The position numbers and the translations under genes were made by a program. Of a DNA stretch of 64,000 nucleotides, positions 1 to 8,235 are shown piece by piece. The notes beneath the pieces are model-generated. The model worked only from the letters and a program-made list of their open reading frames with translations. It ran no database searches and was not told the origin of the DNA. The number at the start of each line of letters is the position of its first letter. Within the stretch, counting starts at the first letter, position 1. This DNA is from Kitasatospora sp. NBC_00240 (GTDB lineage: Bacteria > Actinomycetota > Actinomycetes > Streptomycetales > Streptomycetaceae): the NCBI RefSeq assembly GCF_026342405.1, contig NZ_JAPEMU010000001.1:2232001-2296000 (forward strand), given 5' to 3'.

Positions 1-1585
1 CCCGGCCGGCGGCGGACGGCGTCACGGCGGACGGCGTCAGCGGGGAGAGCCCCTGGGGGGACGGCGCCTGCGGCGGCCGGGCCCCGGCCGGCTCCTGCGC
101 CCAGTACCCCGGCGGGGGCTGGGGCCAGGACGGCTGCCCGCTCTGCGGGTACGCCTGCGGCCCCGAGGGCTGCGCCCCGTACGCCTGGGAACCGGACGCC
201 TGGGAACCGGACGACTGCGGACCGCCGTACGCCTGGCCGCCGCCGGACTGCGGCGCGGGGTGGGCCTGCTGGGCGTACGACTGCTCGGTGTACGCCTGCT
301 GGGGGTGCGCCGGCGACGGCTGCTGCCCGGGGAACGGCGCGGGCGCGGCCGGCTGCGGGGCCAGCCCGGCCAGCGGCGCCGCCCCGTAGGAGGGTGCGGC
401 CCCGTACGAAGGCGCGGTCCCGTACGGCGCGGTCCCGTACGTGGGCGGTCCGGGCTGCTGCGGGTAGGCCAGCGGATGGCCGGTGGGGCCGGACTGCCAG
501 GAGCCGCGCGGGGGTTGGTGTTCCACCGGGAGTCCTCCGGGCACCGGGAGGCCCTGTCCGGGCGGCACCGGAGCCCCCGGCGGCCGGACCTGGGCGGGCT
601 GATCGTCGGCGGACCTGGCCTGGGCGGACCGGTCCTGGACAGGCTGCTCCTGGACGCGGCGGGCGTACGCCGCCTGCCCGTTCGGGACGTGCGGGACGTG
701 CGGGACGTGCGGGACGTGCGGGACGTTCGGGACGTGCGGCTCCGGCGGCCGGCCCGCGGCGAGCGGCGCGGCCGCGGCCTGCGCGGGCGACCCGCCGGGC
801 GCCAGCCGGCGCCGGCGGCTGCGGGTGAGCAGCTGGATCTGGTCCGCGGCCGAGCGGGCCGTGCGCATCAGCTCGGAGCGGACGAACCGGCGGTCGGTGC
901 TGTCCCCGCCGTCCGACAGCACCCGGGCCGTCCGCGGCGCGTGCGGCAGCAGGCCCAGGGTGGGCAGGCCGAACTCACGCGAGACCTCGGAGGCGGAGTA
1001 GGGGCCCTCGGCGATCAGCAGCAGCCCGAGCGCGTCCGCGCCGCTGCCGGCGTGGTCGAGGTCCTCGCGCAGTGCGGCGAGTCGCGGGCGGGCGGCGCTG
1101 AGCCCGCGCAGGGTGGTCCGCAAGGTGGCCACGACCACGTCGGCGCGGCGGGCCAGCACCGCGCTGGGGCCGGTGGCGCCGGAGCGTCCGAGGTCCAGGA
1201 TCACGTCGTATCCCTGCGGTTCGAGGCCGTGCAGCATCTCGACCAGCGGCTCCCAGGTGTACGCCAGACCGGGGGCCTGGGTGGGGTCGGTGAGGCCGGG
1301 CAGCAGCAGCCGGTCGGTGGTGCCCTCCGGGGAGAGGTCGATCAGCTGGTCCCAGAGGGTCTGGGCGAGCAGTCCGCGCCGGTCGGCGACGGCCAGGTTG
1401 CGCAGTCCGTAGACGGCCTCCACCCGGCCCTCCAGGGCGCCCGCGAGGACGGCTCCGCCGTCCGGGTCGCACTCGACCAGCAGGAGCTTGCGTCCGGGCT
1501 CCAACGGCCAGGCGAGCAGCAGGGCGAGGGCCGCCGTGGTGGCGCCCGGCGCCCCAGGACCGCCGACGACCGCGATCACCGCCAT
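1..1585 (-). CDS. ParA/TadZ-like ATPase with long Pro/Gln/Gly-rich tail (C-terminus cut by window edge)
   Basis: Starts at ATG 1585, overlapping the TGA of the upstream SAF gene by one base; 528 codons are visible without a stop. The N-terminus is a ParA/MinD-type P-loop fold opening MAVIAVVGGPGAPGATT: the Walker A-like loop (residues 8-17) lacks the usual lysine, as in the TadZ/CpaE branch of Flp-pilus ATPases. A LLVECDPDGG strand (switch I-like) follows at about residue 40 and the ATPase fold ends near residue 270. The rest is low complexity: a VPH tandem repeat, then Gln/Tyr/Ala/Gly/Pro-rich sequence. Together with the upstream SAF protein this suggests localisation or assembly of a surface or secretion apparatus; the expected TadA/TadB/TadC genes would lie beyond the left edge. 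The Tad assignment is inference from fold and neighbours. Confidence 0.8.
   Translation of the reverse strand, partial: MAVIAVVGGPGAPGATTAALALLLAWPLEPGRKLLLVECDPDGGAVLAGALEGRVEAVYGLRNLAVADRRGLLAQTLWDQLIDLSPEGTTDRLLLPGLTDPTQAPGLAYTWEPLVEMLHGLEPQGYDVILDLGRSGATGPSAVLARRADVVVATLRTTLRGLSAARPRLAALREDLDHAGSGADALGLLLIAEGPYSASEVSREFGLPTLGLLPHAPRTARVLSDGGDSTDRRFVRSELMRTARSAADQIQLLTRSRRRRLAPGGSPAQAAAAPLAAGRPPEPHVPNVPHVPHVPHVPHVPNGQAAYARRVQEQPVQDRSAQARSADDQPAQVRPPGAPVPPGQGLPVPGGLPVEHQPPRGSWQSGPTGHPLAYPQQPGPPTYGTAPYGTAPSYGAAPSYGAAPLAGLAPQPAAPAPFPGQQPSPAHPQQAYTEQSYAQQAHPAPQSGGGQAYGGPQSSGSQASGSQAYGAQPSGPQAYPQSGQPSWPQPPPGYWAQEPAGARPPQAPSPQGLSPLTPSAVTPSAAGR
683..739. repeat. 9-bp tandem repeat inside the ParA-like gene
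   Basis: About six head-to-tail copies of GGGACGTGC (one GGGACGTTC variant), in frame. Read on the minus strand they encode a Val-Pro-His/Asn repeat at the junction between ATPase domain and disordered tail. Such a repeat can vary in length by slippage without a frameshift. Confidence 0.85.
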
Positions 1586-2403
1586 CAGGTGCCGCTCCTC
1601 TGCGTCGCGCTCCCCGACGGCGCGGCCGCCGTGGCACCGGTGGCCGGTGCGCCGCTCGCGGCGGGGGCGGACGGCGCCGCCCCGGACGGCGCGGCGGCCG
1701 CGGCCTCGCCGCGCGGGGCCAGCACGACCTGGAACTTGGCACTCGCCACCCAGGACGCCAGCCGTACGCCTTCGGCCGCCGCCACCGCCACGTCGATCAC
1801 CTGGCTGCCGTCCGTGTCGGCCTTGCCGACCGCCGTGACCACGGCCGCCAGCGCCTCGGGCGTCCTGGTGGTACCGCCGCCCTGGCCGGAGGCCGGGTCG
1901 GGGGTGGACACGACGATGACCGCCACCCCCGGTTGCAGCCTGGTGGCCGGCAGCTGGGTGCGCTTGGCCGCGATGCCGACGACCAGCTGGCCCGGCTGCA
2001 CGGTCAGGGCCTGCGCGAGGTCCGCCTTGACCAGCAGCGCGCCCTGCTTGAGGTCGGTGGCGGCGCGCATCCCGACGATCCGGGCCTGGTCGGCGGCGGA
2101 CAGCGGCTTGATCGCCGGGTCGCCGGCGATCCTGGCCACCACCAGGTCGTCCGCGGTCAGCACCTGCCCGAACGGGACGTCATGAGCCACCGCCAGGACG
2201 GCGATCCGCTGGCCGCTGCTGGTGTAGAGCACCGCGCCGCCCAGCCCGCCGGCCGCGATCAGGGCCACCGCCATGGCCAGCACGGCGGGCCGGCGGCGCC
2301 GCGCCCGCAGGGTGCGTGACGGGGTGTGCGGGGTGCCGCGCGCGGGCTCCGGCACGAGCGTGGCCGTGCCGGTGCCCGGCGTCGGATAGGTTCGGTTCTC
2401 CAC
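1585..2403 (-). CDS. SAF-domain membrane protein (CpaB/RcpC-like)
   Basis: 272 aa from GTG 2403 with GAAAGG about 10 nt upstream. A Pro/Thr/Arg-rich cytoplasmic segment precedes one membrane helix (about residues 39-60). An extracytoplasmic SAF domain follows (about 67-130: DVPFGQVLTADDLVVARI ... GMRAATDLKQGALL), then a second beta-rich part and an Ala/Pro/Gly-rich end. SAF proteins next to a ParA-like ATPase are typical of Flp/Tad pilus loci, where CpaB/RcpC works at the outer face of the membrane. The stop overlaps the start of the ATPase by one base, so the two are probably translated together. Confidence 0.8.
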   Translation of the reverse strand: MENRTYPTPGTGTATLVPEPARGTPHTPSRTLRARRRRPAVLAMAVALIAAGGLGGAVLYTSSGQRIAVLAVAHDVPFGQVLTADDLVVARIAGDPAIKPLSAADQARIVGMRAATDLKQGALLVKADLAQALTVQPGQLVVGIAAKRTQLPATRLQPGVAVIVVSTPDPASGQGGGTTRTPEALAAVVTAVGKADTDGSQVIDVAVAAAEGVRLASWVASAKFQVVLAPRGEAAAAAPSGAAPSAPAASGAPATGATAAAPSGSATQRSGT

Positions 2404-2468
2404 CGGGCTTCGGCCTTTCGTGCGGGTCGGTGCTGGTACGGAATTGCCGGGACGCGCTGCGCCGGTGG

Positions 2469-3407
2469 TCAGTTGAGCACCTGGACCTCGCCGACCTTCA
2501 GCTCGAACGGCGCGCTGGTGGTCGACAGCAGGATCGGCTGGCCGACCTTGGTGCCCGCCCCGACGATCACCGAGTCGGTCTGCCACTCCACCGTGACGGT
2601 CACCGAGAACGTCCCGTTGGCCTTGAGCGCGGAGCTGGCCGTGAACAGGTAGGGGCAGTCGGGGGACGGACCGGTGGCGCCGGGCGGGTACGGGGTGCCC
2701 GGCCCCTTGCACTGCACGGTGTGGCCGTCGCCGAGGTCCCAGATCACCCGGTGGACGGAGGGCGTGGCGGTGACCGAGATGTAGTTGCCCTTCACCGTCA
2801 CCGGCTGGGGGGCCTTCCCGGCGCCGCTCCAGTCGTACCAGAGCCAGACCGGCAGGCCGACCAGGGCCTTGTCGGCCGGTGCGATGTGCGGCTGCGGGGC
2901 GGTGAAGACGATCCGGTCGCGGGCGTCCTTGGCCAGGGTGGCCGGGTTGTCCGGCGGCGGGCCGCCGGGGGCCTGCGCCAGGAAGACGGGGTTCTGCGTC
3001 ATCATCCCGCCGCCGGCCTGCCGGCAGTTGACCTCGTAGACGGCGCCGTCCGCCGGGTCGTGGCCGTCCCAGTCCTTGCTGCCGGCGGGCGGCTGCGGGC
3101 TGGAGCGGTGGTAGTAGCAGCCGTTCGAACTGTCGAACCAGCCCAGGTCGTTGTCCCAGCACGGCCACTGCTCGCCGTTCCAGGTGCAGGTCTGGACGCC
3201 GCCACCGCCGTTGTTCGTACCGGTGCCGCCGGTCGTTCCGGGTTTCGGCGCCGTCCCCGGTTCGTGCACATCGGTGCAGATGGTGGTCACCTCGCACTGG
3301 TGCACATCACCGTCCGGGCCCTCCGCCCAGGCGGGGCCCGCCGGGGTGAGCAGCAGCCCGGCGGCCAGCATCACCCGAATCGTCAATCGCCCAATAGACT
3401 TCAGCAT
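2469..3407 (-). CDS. Secreted PKD-like domain protein, function unknown
   Basis: 312 aa from ATG 3407, preceded by AGGTGG. A signal peptide (MLKSIGRLTIRVMLAAGLLL ... AWA, cleavage near residue 28) is followed by a Cys-containing, Gly/Thr-rich region with CEVTTIC and a WNGEQWPCWDND stretch. A C-terminal beta domain carries a PKD-type WDLGDG motif and a Cys pair (VQCKG ... DCPYLF). It is likely exported and disulfide-bonded. The start overlaps the end of the upstream lipoprotein gene by 7 bases. Its location suggests a surface component of the same apparatus; the role is not known from sequence. Confidence 0.75.
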   Translation of the reverse strand: MLKSIGRLTIRVMLAAGLLLTPAGPAWAEGPDGDVHQCEVTTICTDVHEPGTAPKPGTTGGTGTNNGGGGVQTCTWNGEQWPCWDNDLGWFDSSNGCYYHRSSPQPPAGSKDWDGHDPADGAVYEVNCRQAGGGMMTQNPVFLAQAPGGPPPDNPATLAKDARDRIVFTAPQPHIAPADKALVGLPVWLWYDWSGAGKAPQPVTVKGNYISVTATPSVHRVIWDLGDGHTVQCKGPGTPYPPGATGPSPDCPYLFTASSALKANGTFSVTVTVEWQTDSVIVGAGTKVGQPILLSTTSAPFELKVGEVQVLN

Positions 3408-4024
3408 GTTCGGTCCACCTCGCGTTTGAACTCCACGATCAGCCAGCGTGCTCCGGACTTGCGCAGGGAAACGGTCGCGATGTACCGCGTCAGGCGCTTC
3501 TGCGGATCCTTTGTCGCACGGGTCGCGGCATCCGCCTGATGCCACTCCGTCACATCCAGGCAGTCCTCGACGACCGCGGTCTGCGGATCGGCCTTCAGAT
3601 CAACGGCCTTCACCACCGGGGAATTGCGTGGACTTCCGATCATCACCAGCTTCGCCTCGTGCAACTGGTGGAGGTTGGCCACCGCTTCACTGAGGGCCTT
3701 CCCGGTCGAGTAGGCCTCAAGCTGGGAAGCGTCGGAATCGGAGCGCCCGAAGGCCTCCGTCTGGGCCGCCCACCAGTCCTGATACGTCCTCAGAGCGGCG
3801 CGGCCGATGGCTCCTTCCGGCCCTTCGGTCGGTGCGATCCCGTCCGTGCCGGAACCACCCGAAGGTGTTACCGGAGTCACTGCCGCAACACTGGGAGCGG
3901 AAGTCCCGAGCCGATCAGCAGAACCGGCACCACCACTGGCCCCACAGGAGCTCAGCAGCACCACCAATACCGCCCCACCAACCCCAACCGCCCCAGGACG
4001 CAACACATTTCCGCGCTGCCGCAT
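3401..4024 (-). CDS. Lipoprotein, function unknown
   Basis: 207 aa from ATG 4024 with GAGGTGG in good position. The N-terminus has a hydrophobic segment ending in a lipobox (VLLSSC, lipidated Cys at residue 27), then a Ser/Thr/Gly/Pro linker. The mature part (from about residue 75) has a compact alpha/beta pattern (RTYQDWWAAQTEAFGRSDSD ... YIATVSLRKSGARWLIVEFKRE) like the NTF2-like or Mce-associated proteins that follow many actinobacterial export genes. The sub-family is not assignable by eye. It overlaps the next gene by 7 bp. Confidence 0.75.
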   Translation of the reverse strand: MRQRGNVLRPGAVGVGGAVLVVLLSSCGASGGAGSADRLGTSAPSVAAVTPVTPSGGSGTDGIAPTEGPEGAIGRAALRTYQDWWAAQTEAFGRSDSDASQLEAYSTGKALSEAVANLHQLHEAKLVMIGSPRNSPVVKAVDLKADPQTAVVEDCLDVTEWHQADAATRATKDPQKRLTRYIATVSLRKSGARWLIVEFKREVDRTC

Positions 4025-4163
4025 CGCCCCACCTCGTCGCGACCGACCCCGTCCGTGGCCACCGGTCGCCGATAAGAATCCGCTGTCCCCGCTGTGTCTG
4101 CCGCCGGAGCATCGATTCTTCGCCAAACCGGCCCATCACGGCAACACCTCGGGCCCCCCGACC

Positions 4164-5012
4164 TTACGCGGAAGGCGGATCTGTCGGGGCATTTTCTCGC
4201 CACAGAACGGCCAACAGTTCTTCGGAAAGCGACAATCCGGCCAATGCGCCCCGCACGGCCGCCCGATTGCGCATCAACAACCGTCCCCCCTGCGGCGGTA
4301 CGAGCACCCGGGCCGGGGCCGGGCCGGCCGCCGCCTCGGCCTGCTCCACCTGCGCGAGGACGGCCGGCTGCAGTTCCAGCGGGCCCACCGCGGCCGGTCC
4401 GCCCGGCACCCCGTGCTCCAGCACCCGGACCAGCGACCGGCTGAACGAGCCCTCGCCGCCCGGCAGGACGTCGGTCCGGCCGCGTCTGCCGCCCGAGTGG
4501 CGCGAGACCCGCCCCCACAGCGGCACCCGGGAGTAGCTGAGCAGTTCCCCCACCCCGTCCTCGCCGCCCCCGCGTTCGAGTGCCGTCCAGGTGTCCCGGT
4601 CGGTGACCGCGTCCACCAGCAGCAGGGTCTCCTCCTGGTCGCCGTGGACCATCGCGCTGACCACCCAGTCCCAGGCCAGCCCGCGCCGGTACGCGTTGTC
4701 GGGCGTACTGCCGCCCGTCACCAGCGCCAGCCGGCGGCCCTTCGGGTCGGTCACCAGCTGGCCGATCAGGCAGACCACCAGCCACCGCCCGCCGCGCCGC
4801 GCCGCCCCGCGCAGGGCGGTGAGCATCCGGTTGGCGTCCGCGTCGGGCTCCAGCAGGGTGACCCGGCAGCCGGCGGCGCCGGCGTCGAAGCACATCCCGG
4901 GCAGCACGTCGGCCAGCAGCCGCGCCCCCTGCGCCGCCATGGCCGAGCCGCCGTGGCTGCGCTCCGGCCCCCCGTCCGCCCCGATCACGACCAGATCGAC
5001 TCCACCGACCAT
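4164..5012 (-). CDS. Caspase-like fold protein lacking the catalytic His-Cys dyad
   Basis: 282 aa from ATG 5012 (AAGGAGGGG upstream). The layout follows actinobacterial caspase-family peptidases: MVGGVDLVVIGAD strand; VTLLEPDADANRMLTALRGA helix; LVVCLIGQLVTDPKGRRLAL, where active members have a GHG; LAWDWVVSAMVHGDQEETLLLVDAVTD, where active members have LDCC; and FSRSLVRVLEHGVPGGP. The catalytic His is replaced in I83-G84-Q85-L86 and the Cys in D134-A135-V136, so it should be proteolytically inactive. It heads the leftward operon, 139 bp upstream of the lipoprotein gene. The fold assignment is motif alignment by eye and needs a profile or structure check. Confidence 0.6.
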   Translation of the reverse strand: MVGGVDLVVIGADGGPERSHGGSAMAAQGARLLADVLPGMCFDAGAAGCRVTLLEPDADANRMLTALRGAARRGGRWLVVCLIGQLVTDPKGRRLALVTGGSTPDNAYRRGLAWDWVVSAMVHGDQEETLLLVDAVTDRDTWTALERGGGEDGVGELLSYSRVPLWGRVSRHSGGRRGRTDVLPGGEGSFSRSLVRVLEHGVPGGPAAVGPLELQPAVLAQVEQAEAAAGPAPARVLVPPQGGRLLMRNRAAVRGALAGLSLSEELLAVLWRENAPTDPPSA

Positions 5013-5266
5013 CCGCGCACCCCTCCTTGCCGGCCCCGCCGTACCAGGGACCGCTGCGCCGTACCGCGTACGGAATGCCCCGTACCGCCGCCAAGCTACC
5101 GCCGCCGGAGCCGCCGGAAGGACGGCGTCCGCAATCCGGCCCCGAATCGCTCCCGGGGGCGCCCCGGCCACGGACGCGGTACGGGCGCCCGGACCCGCCC
5201 GATCGGGCCGCGGTCCGGGACCATGGGCCCTATGGCGGGGCCGCCCGGAGGGGGACCATTCACCAC

Positions 5267-5707
5267 ATGGACCGTGACAACCGTGTGGAGTCGCTGAGCG
5301 AGGAGGAGTGTCTCCACCTGCTCGGCACCGTGCCCGTCGGGCGGGTGGTGTACACCGCCCACGCGCTGCCGGCCGTGCTGCCGGTGGCGTTCGAGGTCAC
5401 GGCGGACGGCCTGCTGGTGCTGGCCCTGCGGCAGGGGGCGACCGTCCGGCGGGCCCTGGACGACACGGTGGCCGCCTTCCAGGCCGACCTGCTGGACGCG
5501 GCGACCCGGACGGGCTGGAGCGTACTGGTGCACGGACGGGCCCAGGTGGTGTCCGACCCGGTGCTGCACGACCGGCTGCTGCGAACAGGTCCACGCCCCT
5601 GGGACGACGACGCCGAGGCCGCCGAGCCGATGTTCGTCCAGATCCTCCCGGAGCTGGTCGGCGGCCGGCGGCAGCTGCCGCCCGGCCGGTCGCTGCAGAA
5701 GAGCTGA
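5267..5707 (+). CDS. Pyridoxamine 5'-phosphate oxidase-family (FMN/F420 split-barrel) protein
   Basis: 146 aa from ATG 5267, with GGAGGGGG about 12 nt upstream. The sequence SLSEEECLHLLGTVPVGRVVYTAHALPAVLPVAFEV is the usual opening of small split-barrel proteins of the PNPOx-like family. SVLVHGRAQVVSD follows and the end is VQILPELVGGRR. These bind FMN or F420 and reduce or sense small molecules. The closest comparison is the roughly 140-aa actinobacterial group of unknown substrate, not true PdxH, whose C-terminal motif is absent. Transcribed divergently from the caspase-like operon across a 254-bp gap in which I see no clear operator. Confidence 0.8.
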   Translation: MDRDNRVESLSEEECLHLLGTVPVGRVVYTAHALPAVLPVAFEVTADGLLVLALRQGATVRRALDDTVAAFQADLLDAATRTGWSVLVHGRAQVVSDPVLHDRLLRTGPRPWDDDAEAAEPMFVQILPELVGGRRQLPPGRSLQKS

Positions 5708-5736
5708 GCGGGGCGCCGGGCCCGGGCCGTGAGCAG

Positions 5737-5786
5737 GGGGGCCGTGGGCAGGGGGCCGTGGGCCGAGGGCCGTGGGCCGAGGGCCG
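5737..5786. repeat. 14-bp intergenic tandem repeat
   Basis: Three and a half copies of a 14-bp unit close to GRGGGCCGTGGGCC between the PNPOx-like and MaoC genes. No gene is seen between 5708 and 5968. Confidence 0.8.
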
Positions 5787-5968
5787 GACGGAGGCGCCGG
5801 GCGGCAGGACCGGGCCGAGGCGCCGGCCTCCGCCGGGGCCGCCGCGGGGAGCAGCGCTGACAGGTGACCGGTGAGTAGGCATACTCTGCGGAGGCACCGG
5901 CGGCCCGCGCCCAGCGCGCCCCGGGCCGCCCCACCACCCCGGAGCACCCCCGCCCCCTGGAGCGCACC

Positions 5969-6421
5969 TTGACGATCTTCGCCTCCCTCGCCGACCTGAC
6001 CGCGGCCGTCGGCACCGTGCTGGGCACCAGCGAGTGGCACACCGTCGACCAGGCCAGGATCGACCTGTTCGCGGAGGCCACCGGCGACCACCAGTGGATC
6101 CACGTCGACCCGGCCCGCGCCAAGGAGAGCGCGTTCGGCTCGACCATCGCGCACGGCTACCTGACGCTCTCGCTGATCCCGGTGCTGGCCAAGGAGTGCT
6201 ACGGCGTCGAGGGCGTCCGGATGGCGCTGAACTACGGCTCCGAGAAGGTCCGGTTCCCGGCGCCCGTCCCGGTCGGCACGGCGCTGCGGGCGACGGCCGA
6301 GCTGGTCTCCGCCACCGAGGTGCCGGGCGGGGTGCAGGCGGTCGTGCGGTTCACCGTGGTGAGCGAGGAGAGCGCCAAGCCGCACTGCGTCGCGGAGACG
6401 ATCACCCGCTTCTACCTCTGA
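5969..6421 (+). CDS. MaoC-family (R)-specific enoyl-CoA hydratase/dehydratase
   Basis: 150 aa, TTG start at 5969 with GGAG 9 nt upstream. A single hot-dog domain carries the hydratase signature: FAEATGDHQWIHVDPARAKE (Asp and His of the catalytic pair) followed by STIAHGYLTLSLIP. MALNYGSEKVRFPAPV is typical of PaaZ/NodN-like single-domain dehydratases. It would hydrate 2-enoyl-CoA thioesters in the cytoplasm, in fatty-acid or polyketide-linked metabolism. It appears to stand alone. Confidence 0.88.
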   Translation: MTIFASLADLTAAVGTVLGTSEWHTVDQARIDLFAEATGDHQWIHVDPARAKESAFGSTIAHGYLTLSLIPVLAKECYGVEGVRMALNYGSEKVRFPAPVPVGTALRATAELVSATEVPGGVQAVVRFTVVSEESAKPHCVAETITRFYL

Positions 6422-6638
6422 TCCCCGGGGGGCCCGCCGCCGCCCGGGGGCCGGTCCGTCCGGCCCTCGGCGGGCGGTACGCCGAACGGCGTCCCGCGGG
6501 CGGTTCCACCGGGTCCGGGCCGCCCCCGGCCGGTATGGTCCGACGAGATGGTTGTCGTACGGCAATGGCTCCCGCGTCGCTGTCGTGCGCCCCTCGGCAT
6601 GCCGGTATTCGAACCGCAACAGTTGGGCAATAGACGCT

Positions 6639-6660
6639 CGTACGACGGCCGTACGACGGC
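6639..6660. promoter_or_regulatory. Direct repeat upstream of the MBL-fold gene, possible regulatory site
   Basis: Two adjacent 11-bp copies of CGTACGACGGC lie 45-66 bp before the MBL gene; an inverted copy of the core (GTCGTACGGC) occurs near 6553-6562. The 6422-6704 gap has no gene I can support. The symmetry suggests a regulator site, but there is no direct evidence for a binding protein. Confidence 0.35.
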
Positions 6661-6704
6661 AACCCCGCCGGTGCGGCCCGGATGCTCCCGTCCTTGGAGG
6701 TACC

Positions 6705-8039
6705 GTGCCCAGCTCCCTCCCGTGGTACGCCCGCGTCACCGGTCTGACCTCGCAGTTCTCCTCCCCTCCTCGGTTGTCCGGGCTGCCGCGCACGGCCTGG
6801 CACCAGATCCGGACGGAGGCCTTCGGTGCCGACCCGCGCGGTGAGCGACTGGCCCGGATCCACCGCTCACCGCAATTCGTGGACGGCGCGTTCCGCAATC
6901 CGGTGCCGACCCGCCGCCTGGTGTACGAGAGGTCACCGCTGGAGGTCACCCACGCCCAGCTGACCGCCGACCGGGTCCGCCGGATGCCCGCCGCCGCAGT
7001 GCCGCTGCACCGGCTGCGGCCGGTCGAGCTGGCCGAGCCGCCGGCCTCCGGACTGCGGCTGACCTGGCTGGGCCACGCGACCGTGCTCGCCGAGCTGGAC
7101 GGCCGGCGGGTGCTGTTCGACCCGGTCTGGGGCGAGCGCTGCTCACCCTTCGGCTGGACCGGCCCCAAGCGGCTGCACCCCGTCCCGATCCCGCTCCCCG
7201 AACTGGGCCCGGTCGACGTGGTGGTGGTCTCGCACGACCACTACGACCACCTGGACATGGCGACCATCCGGGCCCTGATCGGCACCGGCGCGACCTTCGC
7301 CGTGCCGCTCGGCGTCGGCGCGCACCTGGAGCACTGGGGGGTCCCGGTCGGGCGGATCGTCGAACTGGACTGGTGGGAGTCGGCGGAGGTCGCCGGGCTC
7401 ACCCTGACCGCCACCCCGGCCCGGCACTACTGCAGCCGGGGGCCGCGCACCAGCCCGCTGTTCCTCTGGGCGTCCTGGGTGGTGGCCGGCCCGCGGCACC
7501 GCGTGTTCCACAGCGGCGACACCGGCTACTTCCCCGGCTTCGCCGAGATCGGCCGGCGGCTCGGGCCGTTCGACGCCACCATGATGCAGGTCGGCGCCTA
7601 CAGCGACTTCTGGCCCGAGGTGCACATGACGCCGGAGGAGGGCGTGCGGGCGCACCTGGACCTCGGCGGCGACGTCATGCTGCCGATCCACTGGTGCACC
7701 TTCAACCTCGCGCCGCACCCGTGGGAGGAGCCGCCCGAGCGCAGCGTCGCGGCCGCCGAGGCGCTGGGCGCGACGCTTGCCGTGCCGCGGCCCGGCAAGC
7801 CCTTCGAGCCGGCCGAGCCGCCCGCGCTCAAACTGTGGTGGCGGGCCGTCGCCTCGATGCCCGCGGACGCCGACCTGCTCGTCCCGGACTCGCTCGCCGC
7901 CGAGGACCCGGCCGTCGAGGTCACCGGGGCCGCGCAGGCCCCGCAGGGCACCCGGGCCGCACAGTCCGGGCAGGCCGCACCCGCCGTCGCCGCCGGACCG
8001 CAGGTCGCGGCGGCGGAGGGCGACGGGGTCACCGTCTGA
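6705..8039 (+). CDS. MBL-fold metal-dependent hydrolase (NAPE-PLD/UlaG-like)
   Basis: 444 aa from GTG 6705 (GGAGGT just upstream). The metallo-beta-lactamase core starts at LTWLGHATVLAELDGRRVLF. The metal motif SHDHYDHLD is at about residue 175. Further ligands are ARHYCSRG, VFHSGDTGYFPGF and LPIHWCTFNLAPHPW, an arrangement typical of the cytoplasmic NAPE-PLD/UlaG-like phosphodiesterase or lactonase group. About 60 C-terminal residues are Ala/Gln/Pro-rich and probably disordered. The substrate is unknown. Confidence 0.85.
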   Translation: MPSSLPWYARVTGLTSQFSSPPRLSGLPRTAWHQIRTEAFGADPRGERLARIHRSPQFVDGAFRNPVPTRRLVYERSPLEVTHAQLTADRVRRMPAAAVPLHRLRPVELAEPPASGLRLTWLGHATVLAELDGRRVLFDPVWGERCSPFGWTGPKRLHPVPIPLPELGPVDVVVVSHDHYDHLDMATIRALIGTGATFAVPLGVGAHLEHWGVPVGRIVELDWWESAEVAGLTLTATPARHYCSRGPRTSPLFLWASWVVAGPRHRVFHSGDTGYFPGFAEIGRRLGPFDATMMQVGAYSDFWPEVHMTPEEGVRAHLDLGGDVMLPIHWCTFNLAPHPWEEPPERSVAAAEALGATLAVPRPGKPFEPAEPPALKLWWRAVASMPADADLLVPDSLAAEDPAVEVTGAAQAPQGTRAAQSGQAAPAVAAGPQVAAAEGDGVTV

Positions 8040-8043
8040 CCCG

Positions 8044-8093
8044 CCGGGGCGGCCGATCCCCCGGCGTACGGGAGGCCGGATCAGCCGCCCCGG
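8044..8093. terminator. Putative bidirectional terminator
   Basis: Inverted repeat CCGGGGCGGC / GCCGCCCCGG with extra inner GATC pairing, between the convergent MBL (plus) and DUF389 (minus) genes. There is no U-tract, as is usual in high-GC actinobacteria. Confidence 0.5.
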
Positions 8094-8235
8094 CCGTTCG
8101 GACCACCGGGCCCGGGCCGGGCCGGCGGCCGCGGCCCCGCCGGGGCGCACCCGGCCGTCGCGGCCGGCCCGCAGGTCGCGCGACGGGCGACGGGCGACGG
8201 GGCCGGCGACCACATGCCGCCGGACGGCCCGTGGG

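Noticed and set aside
681..740. Short CRISPR-like array
   Set aside because: 9-bp in-frame coding repeat without spacers or Cas genes. No other direct-repeat/spacer pattern exists in the window.
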